Of a stretch of DNA of 64,000 bases, positions 56,771 to 64,000 are shown one piece after another (the first letter of the stretch is position 1; each line of letters begins with the position of its first letter). Source of the DNA: Onthophagus taurus. Taxonomy: Eukaryota; Arthropoda; Insecta; Coleoptera; Scarabaeidae. The stretch covers positions 15,693,501-15,757,500 of the forward strand of contig NC_091966.1 in NCBI RefSeq assembly GCF_036711975.1. The letters run 5' to 3'. The notes under the pieces were generated by a model. It made no database searches, was not told the origin of the DNA, and saw only the letters and a list, made by a program, of their open reading frames with translations. Made by a program: the position numbers and the translations under genes.

Positions 56771-57479
56771 TTAACGTACACACAGAAGCATCTTCATCGC
56801 AAAAAATATTTTCGAACCTAAATAGGCAACTTAATAAAAAATTGGAGAACTATAGTGATAGTAAAAACTGGAACTGGTACCTAATTCTATTTATCAGAAT
56901 ATTGCCAAACAATGCTGGTGGGCGCAATTATATGGAGTGCCCCCATGTTAGAGCTATGATTAGAACGTGTTGACACCAACTTCAAAATCAGGAAACCCGT
57001 TGAATATCATTCGACAATCCATGTATCTGATGAAGAACATTAATCAAGCAATCGTTTGATTGATTTCGTTTACTGACCTCTCGTTCAAAACCGATTCATT
57101 ACAGTGTGCCACAACAAATTAATCCCTGTTCCTTAATGCTTAGGAAATACGTCATTATGTAAAAATTCGCTGACGTAGTAGCTGTTTGTAGAACATCACC
57201 TCCAACAAAGTATGTGTAAATACATCATACTGCTTTACGCATGTGATATTCGCATCGATAAAAACAAATTTCGAATAACGACAAGTCCGAGACTTTTGCC
57301 ATGGCATTGAAATGTTTTTCCACACAGAAAATAATACAATAACAAAAGAGAGAATGGAGGAAATGCAAGAAAAAATCAATCGCTCAATGGCCTGAAATAT
57401 AGGTATAATAGAAATGAACAACATACAAAACGACGTCATGTAGTGATTAAAATTACTCAAATAGATCCTTGGAGTCGAA
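56771..57479. other. Unassigned spacer
   Basis: Nothing recognised. Open frames at 56761 (+) and 57155 (-) lack any supporting feature. Confidence 0.3.
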
Positions 57480-57840
57480 TCAAGTTTGTGTGTCTTGGTT
57501 TACCTTGCTTTGGGGTTAAATTTGAGCTAAAATGAGTTGAGTTAAATTGTTGTGAGGTTGGCTTGTATTTTGTGGTTGAGTTGCTGAGGTTTGATTAGCT
57601 TGCTTTGAAGTGGGATTAATTTATAACACAATCCTTTGAGGTTGAGGTATCTTGATTAGATTTAGGATTGTTTTGAGGGATAAATGACTTTGGAGTTGGG
57701 GTAGTTTGGTTTTAAATTGAATTTGATAGTTTTAGGGTTAGATTCGATTGGTCTATTGTTGATTTGGCTTGCTTTGAGGTTGGGTTGGCGTGAAGTAACT
57801 TGGTTTGGTTTGCGATTGGGTTGGAATCCCAAAACAATCC
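57480..57840 (+). repeat. G/T-rich, C-poor degenerate minisatellite tract
   Basis: Repeats of the TTGAGGTTGG, GGCTTGCTTTGAGGTTGG and GGTTTGGTTT type are spread over about 360 bp with strong strand asymmetry (very few C). The period is irregular (about 10-20 bp). Confidence 0.6.
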
Positions 57841-60589
57841 AACATAATGACGTATCAACGTTGAATTACAATTAGTTAGGTTGTGTAAGATTGGAGTTCA
57901 ATTAGCTTTCTTTCAAGTTGGGTTACTTTGTGGTTAAGTTTGTCTGTTACAGGTTGCATATTCTGCTACGTTGCGCATTCGTCCAAAAATAAGTACCTAT
58001 TCTTACTTTGCCAGGCTTTACCAAGAGTGAAGTGTAAAGCACCTTAACGCCGTCATTTCATTATTATAGTACAGAAAGGTATCTCGGGGAATTAGCTCTT
58101 CTTAAAAGACGATATTGGTCCTGCAACTGCCATTGTAGCAGTGCTTGTAGGAATTGGTACTTGGTTTCCACACACAATTTTTATTCCTTGTCCATCCTTC
58201 CTAGTCTTCAATCAATATCTTAGACGTATTCAGTATTTTGACAGTTTTACAAAACGTTTCTTGTGCTTTATAGTTCAGAAACTTAACGTTAACTGGTGAA
58301 GGATATCTATTCTTACTGTTAACGTTGAAATTTTAGAATAAAGTACCACTTTCGATTGCTCCATTTGATTGAAATTTTATGTCTGAATGTTTACCATGAT
58401 TACAAAAGTTTATACAATATTCGATCAATTTATCTTAATTTAAAGGGAACGTACAATATATACACATAAAGAAGATACTAAAAACAGTTTAAATTGGTTC
58501 AGAAAGACTCAAAACTAATAAGTATGCCGTTCAACATTGTAATATATTGTATAGCTGCCCATCCTTTTGTAGTAAGGGTCGTGCATGCCTACCTGAAAGT
58601 AATGAATGCTGAATCTTTGGTTTTTATAAGATAAAAACGCATAAAAGTTCTTATTATTGCGCCTTCTTATTCAATATTTCTCTTATCACAACTTATATCC
58701 CTTTTCGTAGTGTTGGTGTTTGCAATCATTCACTCATTTGGTTTTTCAAAGTGAAAAATGCAGAAAAAAGTCTGAAATCGCTCTTGGATGGGTTGTCAAA
58801 AAGACAGCCTCTTTAGGCCAATCTCATTTATTGATTCTAAAATATATGGGCTGTCTAACAGCATATTATATTTCTATGTCTAGCAGCATATTTTATAACA
58901 CTAAAGACTTAGGACGTCATAGCTTCATGGGATAATAATACGTATTTTTTTTTGTTCGCGAATCATTAAGTTGGCTCTTGCACGTATTGAGACATTGGAA
59001 CAACCGTACATCATTAAGATTTTTATAAACTTTATGTTGGAAATGGTTACGTTTTTTTGTGCGAGTCGTCAGTCTTTGTGTTCAATGGAGAGAGAGAGAG
59101 AGTTCACTTAGTTCTGTTTTGACAAATATTGTTATGGATCACATATTGGACATCTGTATAGTCAAATTATCTGTTTGATGATTCTGTGTCACCGAGAATA
59201 TTAACGACATCCTGTAAAGGACGTCACCTTTGTAAAAGAGATGTTATTTAATGATTAAAAATTGGCATTGTGGTCTTTTTGGTTATGCTCCTTTGGATGT
59301 ACCTTTTTATCTTTTTTATTTCTTCAGATAGTGTTTATTTTCATAAAAACGTTATTGCTACCTCTAAATCTTCAGCAGGAAATTTCTGTATATTTGCTTT
59401 TATATATTCAGCGTTTATTAAAGTACACATATACAAACAGCAAAATTTAAAAACGTTTCGTAATTATTCACCTAACCTTATTGTGCTACAATAACAAACT
59501 TTACAATCTTAATGTAACTACTGAGATGTGATGTAAACAAACATGTGTAATACCGCCACTAGGATAATGCAGGTAGATATAATTTAATGTGAAGCGGCAC
59601 TGTCGGGTTTGTTTTATTAGGGTGGCGGTATAAGTAAAACGATTTCAAAGAGTTAATTTGCCAATAATTGTTTTCTACAGCGTAACTGACTAAACAGTGG
59701 GCTTAATTACAAAGTGTGTGGTGTACTATTTGTTTTCTTAAGCTAATTCACTTTTTCAAATTACTATCGTCGTGTATAAATGGGATTTGTTTTACTCATA
59801 ATCTTTCATATGTTAATATGTTAATCGTCATATATAATCGATATGATCCTTCATATCGAATGTGGAATTGACATAGGACCTTGAATTATTTATTTAGTCT
59901 TCATGTTACGAGAATTTATTTAATTGAAATGTATAGCATAAACATTTCATTATTTACATAAGAACAGTTGGCTTGTCTTTATGATGGCCGTGATAACAGA
60001 TTAAAACCGGTAGAAATGTTAATAAAATACTTTAGAAGTACTCGATAATTTTACATATTATAATATAAACTGAGAAAATTAACAACTTCCCCTACAATTA
60101 ACTGAAACTGCTAAACATTTATGTTTTTAAGATTGCTTATTACGTGTGCTAATTCTCATGATTCAAGCCCAGATTTCTTAAGCTAGAACTTTTTAGTTAT
60201 AGAAGTTCGTAGCGTTATAATTATGTTAGATGTAGAAGTGATTCGTGTTGGGACGTCAATCAACTGACTAGCGTTCATCGACACTAAAATTACCACAGAA
60301 AATTACACCATTAATCAAATAGGAGTCCTCACACGTTTAAAAATAATGAAGTAATTTTGAGCGACTTACATTAAATGATCCCGCCCATCACCATCACCAC
60401 ATTATAGGCATTAAACTTTATAAAATTATTATATGTAATATTATCTAAAAAGTTTGAAACAATAACTCATTAATTTCTCTTAACTTACAATTAGAAAATA
60501 TAGAAGTAATATTTAGAAGAGCAATATCATACATCTTTTTGAATGTATGATGTATGTAATAAGTATTTAATAGATTTGATAGCATTTAG
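57841..60589. other. Unassigned AT-rich DNA
   Basis: Only a (GA)n microsatellite at about 59085-59101 stands out. No exon recognised. Confidence 0.3.
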
Positions 60590-60833
60590 CATCTCAATTA
60601 GTTTTTGAGGTACAATTTTTAGGTACAACGATGTTTATAGAAAATAACAAATTATTTATGGCACATTAAATCAATTATAATGTTATGAAAGCTCAGGATA
60701 ACAATGTTGAACACAAAATTGCTAATGTTCTCTCCGATATTTGTGAGAGAGTGGCACAAAATTGGACCAAAGAATCATTCGCTGCAATTCCATACTTAAA
60801 TGGAAGATGTGTTTGTGCACCTGGAATTATTAT

Positions 60834-61076
60834 TTATACTTCCTCACTATCGTCTCCACTTTTCTTAGTTTTGTCAGTACTAATTTCATGCAGCAATTTC
60901 GCTTTCAATACATCTTTAAAATGGAAAAGACTTTTTGCCTTATTTAAATTTTCCACAGTACCTGGCCTAATTGATCCCAACGTTGTACTATTTACTAATC
61001 GATTCTGAGTTTTGTAAACTCTACGGCGTTCAGGTATACAGAGAAAAGTCCACATCGCTTCAAGCGATGTAGCCAT
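60834..61076 (-). CDS. Conserved open frame in duplication copy 1, family unknown
   Basis: 80 codons on the minus strand: ATSLEAMWTFLCIPERRRVY, then KTQNRLVNSTTLGSIR and FHFKDVLKAKLL, with an acidic end (DDSEEV). The first 60 residues are preserved in copy 2, including synonymous and conservative changes. I recognise no family. It may be an exon of a host gene or part of the mobile DNA that was duplicated. The 3' part reads differently in the two copies because of small indels. Confidence 0.3.
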   Translation of the reverse strand: MATSLEAMWTFLCIPERRRVYKTQNRLVNSTTLGSIRPGTVENLNKAKSLFHFKDVLKAKLLHEISTDKTKKSGDDSEEV

Positions 61077-61890
61077 TATTCCAATAATGGGTAAAAATCA
61101 GGTCTGGTTCTTGTTTTCTCTAGATTCTCGCTTTTAATTTGCATTTCATGGATAGTTCAATAGCGTTAAAAGACTGCATAATACATTGCACGAGTTGTAT
61201 TTGGGTGCAAAGGTCATAAAATTGTATTATTTTCATCACACACATTAGTGAGGTGAATGAGTTCTATGAGTAATATAAACAGGGCGTGATACATTGTTTT
61301 TCTTTAGCCACTTATCTATATTATTAACCACATATTTCTAAACAATTTTTATCTTTTCTTTTGGCGCTACAGCCCGGAGTGAGCTTTGGCAATCCTTTTC
61401 CAATTCTTGATAGATACTTGTTGTATCTATCATGTTCGCCTTAAAGATTATACTCGTAGTACTCTTTCCTTGGGCAGCCTTATGAAGTGTTTTTCTTTAA
61501 ATTGATTTTTATTTCATGATGATATCTCAATTAGTTTTTGGGATACAATTTTTTTAATATCTGTTATTAAAGTTTAGAATAATCAATCATACCAACTTGG
61601 GTTTAAAAAATTATAACAACGATGTTTATAGAAAATAACAAATTATTTATGGCACATTAAATCAATCATAATGTTATGAAAGCTCAGGGTAACAATGTTG
61701 AACACAAAATTGCTAATGTTCTTTTCGATATTTGTGAAAGAGTGGCACAAAATTGGACCAAAGAATCATTCGCTGCAATTCCATAGTTAAATGAAAGATG
61801 TGTTCGGCACCTGGAATTATTATTTATAATAAAACTTAATTATTTATATATAAAACTGTTATGTCCATACTTACAGACTCGATACTTATG

Positions 61891-62133
61891 TTAATTTGCA
61901 ATTTTACTTTCCACTTTTCTTAGTTTTGTCAGTACTAATTTCATCTGCAGCAATTTCGGTTTCAATACATCTTTAAAATGGAAAAGACTTTTTGCCTTAT
62001 TTAAATTTTCCATAGTACCTGACCTAATTGATCCCAACGTTGTACTATTTACTAATCGATTCTGAGTTTTGTAAACTCTACGGCGTTCAGGTATACAGAG
62101 AAAAGCCCACATCGCTTCAAGCGATGTAGCCAT
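61891..62133 (-). CDS. Conserved open frame in duplication copy 2, family unknown
   Basis: Counterpart of 60834-61076: MATSLEAMWAFLCIP, TLGSIRSGTMENLNKAKSLF and DVLKPKLLQMKLVL, shifting frame after that relative to copy 1. If real, one copy is probably a pseudogene. Confidence 0.28.
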   Translation of the reverse strand: MATSLEAMWAFLCIPERRRVYKTQNRLVNSTTLGSIRSGTMENLNKAKSLFHFKDVLKPKLLQMKLVLTKLRKVESKIAN

Positions 62134-62399
62134 TATTCCAATAATGGGTAAAAATCAGGTCTTGTTCTTGTTTTGTCTACATTCTCGCTTTTAATTTGCA
62201 TTTCATGGATAGTTCAATAGCGTTAAAAGACTGCATAATACGTTGCACGAGTTGTATTTGGGTACAAAGGTTATAAAATTATATTATTTTCATCACACAC
62301 TTTACTGAGGTGAATGAGTTGTATATAAGAGTAATATAAACAACGCGTGATTCATTGTTTTCCATTAGCTTATCTATATTATTAACCACATATTTCTAA

Positions 62400-63295
62400 A
62401 CAATTTTTATCTTTTCTTTTAGTGCTACAGCCCGGGATGAGCTTTGGCGCAATCCTCTTCCAATTCTTGATCTATCCTACCCATCTCGCACGTGGTCTGC
62501 TCCCACTTCTTGTACCTGTCATGTTCGCCTTGAAGATTATACTCGTAGCTCTTTCCTTGGGCAGTCTTATAAAGTGTTTAGCCCCCCTGAGTCTCTGCGA
62601 TGTCATGAACCGTATGACGTCTTGGCCTCCTATTAAATCATGGAGCATTCGTGTTTCCTCCTCCTCTGTGACTGGTCCGAATATTTTAGGGAGTATTTAT
62701 CTCTCAAAGACAAGCGTAGAAACAGAACGTTTCTATCAAATTCGAGGATTCTGCTTCATAAGTCAAAAGTGATCTAATTAGAGTTTTATAGATTTTCAGT
62801 TTGGCTCCCTAGATATGTATTTTGAGTTAAATAATTGTATATGTACATAGTAGCACCTGTTTGTAGCTTGCATTCTTTATTCTATTCGCGTAGATATTTG
62901 AATGTCTGAATATTCTCGAAGCTATACTCGCCTATGGTTAAATTTTCAGGGTTTTCAATCCGTTCATTTCCTGTTTCTTCATATATTTAGCTTTTTCCTC
63001 ATTTATGCATAGACCTTCCTTTTTGGCTGCTCTTTTAATGTTTGTCTACAAACCTCCCGTAACTTATAACCATTACCAGTACACCACTTGCGTATGCGCA
63101 TATTTGAAATGATTTCGTTATTATATTGCCTCTATTTTCAAGTCCACGAACAGCAGAGAGCAAGACAAGATTGAACATTAGCGCTGACAAAGTATCTCCC
63201 TGTCTCATACCAGTCCGTATCCCAAAATCATCGCATATTTTCTTCTGCAGCTTTGTTAGTTTTTAGGGACCTCCTATTTCTTATTCTCCATTTTA
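62400..63295 (-). pseudogene. RTE-like LINE reverse transcriptase fragment
   Basis: Minus strand: GIRTGMRQGDTLSALMFNLV (RT motif), ENRGNIITKSFQICAYA where the catalytic YADD has decayed to YASG, then ENLTIGEYSFENIQTFKYL, the C-terminal GRIDQELEEDCAKAHPGL region at about 62460, and KAQGKSYEYNLQGEH-like linkers. Frameshifted several times. Its 3' flank is the duplicated unit on the left. Confidence 0.8.
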
Positions 63296-64000
63296 TGCTG
63301 CTTTTTATTTGATATATATATTTCTTGCCCTTTGGTGCTAAAACTTTACTGGATTATGAAATTACATGAAAGTGATTTAGTTTTCTAGACCATTTTGGTA
63401 TTGCTTCCGTTGTAATTATTGATTTGAACAAAGCTTCGGGTTTTTGGAAAACAATATTTTAACTTCTAAAAAGAATATATTAAACCACTTATTGTAGTTT
63501 CAATAAGTTGAACAGATATCAACAAGTCTTCCTTCTTCAAAGGAAATTTTGTAGAGAAATACTTCAATTGCAGAGATAATATGTTTTCCAAGCTAACAAG
63601 GCTTGGAATGATAGGTATTTCAAGAAGTCTCTCTTATTTTCCTAACATTATGGATTACTTCAACACCATCATGCATCATGCTAAGTAAGCTTCAAATCAC
63701 TCTTCTGAACTGATAGATCTCGGCTTTTCTACCACCTCTATTTCAGTAGTTACTTGAAATACATAGTGAATATCGACTACTGCAACGGTCGATTTTAGAT
63801 GTGTAACTCTAATACCCTTTACGTTTATTAAATAAAACTTATTAGATCAAAAAAGAATGACATTTATTAAATGTCCTTAGCAGACGTTCCCACTTATTAA
63901 ATTGACGCGCTTAGATGATAATAGATATCATCGAAACTACTTAGGGTTCCCTTTTTATTTTGGATGAACGAGAAATGAAATTTTTTCTGCAGTAAAAGCT
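63296..64000. other. Unassigned AT-rich DNA
   Basis: No feature recognised up to the window edge. Confidence 0.35.

Larger units (their letters stand above)
60590..62575. repeat. Tandem segmental duplication, about 1.0 kb per copy
   Basis: Copy 1 (about 60590-61500) and copy 2 (about 61522-62575) are more than 90% identical in long blocks (GAACACAAAATTGCTAATGT, TACGGCGTTCAGGTATACAG, AAAAGACTGCATAATACRTTG). Equivalent positions are 1,057 bp apart in the middle. Both end in the C-terminal tail of an RTE-like LINE, so the unit includes LINE 3' sequence. Confidence 0.88.

Noticed and set aside
57480-57840. Interstitial telomere repeat
   Set aside because: The unit is irregular (GAGGTTGG-like) and is neither TTAGG nor TCAGG.
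60685-61008. 107-codon plus-strand frame in duplication copy 1
   Set aside because: It is broken by a stop and a frameshift in copy 2, while the minus-strand frame is better kept. Treated as the shadow frame.

Overview
The window is AT-rich eukaryotic nuclear DNA, most likely from an insect. A beetle is a guess I cannot confirm from sequence alone. Three multi-exon housekeeping genes with short GT-AG introns and one intronless zinc-finger gene sit in a background dominated by DNA transposons, non-LTR retrotransposon pieces, foldback elements and satellites. I found no tRNA, rRNA, CRISPR array or prokaryotic feature.

Layout. 0.2-1.4 kb: COX18 (+, three exons). 1.7-5.9 kb: foldbacks, a Tc1/mariner-type copy with a D-to-E spacing of 82, and a broken LINE. 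6.6-15.6 kb: TM9SF3 (-). Nearly all of the protein is in one 1.66-kb exon, while the signal-peptide exon lies 7.2 kb upstream, beyond an intron full of transposon debris and one possible small secreted-protein gene. 16.2-17.0 kb: a five-finger C2H2 protein, divergent from TM9SF3. 17.5-21 kb: nested TIR element, hAT, LINE and Tc1 remnants. 21.8-25.0 kb: a tyrosine-recombinase (Crypton-like) gene whose reading frame is intact except for a TTAA-flanked piggyBac-type insertion, and whose only intron is nearly all one palindrome. 26.1-26.5 kb: LSM5 (-, three exons). 27-36 kb: LINE, hAT and mariner fragments. 36-39.4 kb: Penelope-like fragments and a palindrome carrying hammerhead-ribozyme motifs. 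39.7-40.3 kb: an isolated GC/CpG-rich island. 40.9-53.1 kb: a nested complex of a 174-bp satellite in opposed arrays around LINE and mariner debris, a second satellite of about 182 bp with alternating units, a 6.2-kb pogo-type element holding a MITE and a hAT element, and a complex palindrome. 53-64 kb: mostly unassigned AT-rich DNA with a Jockey 3' end, a G/T-rich tract, a tandem duplication of about 1 kb and an RTE-like LINE fragment.

The host genes are unrelated housekeeping functions: inner-membrane insertion of cytochrome oxidase, Golgi/endosomal membrane trafficking, RNA decay and splicing. They show no shared pathway. The most interesting material is in the mobile fraction: hammerhead motifs with compensating stem I sequences, a satellite used as the terminal repeat of a composite, and a recombinase gene whose intron is a foldback element.
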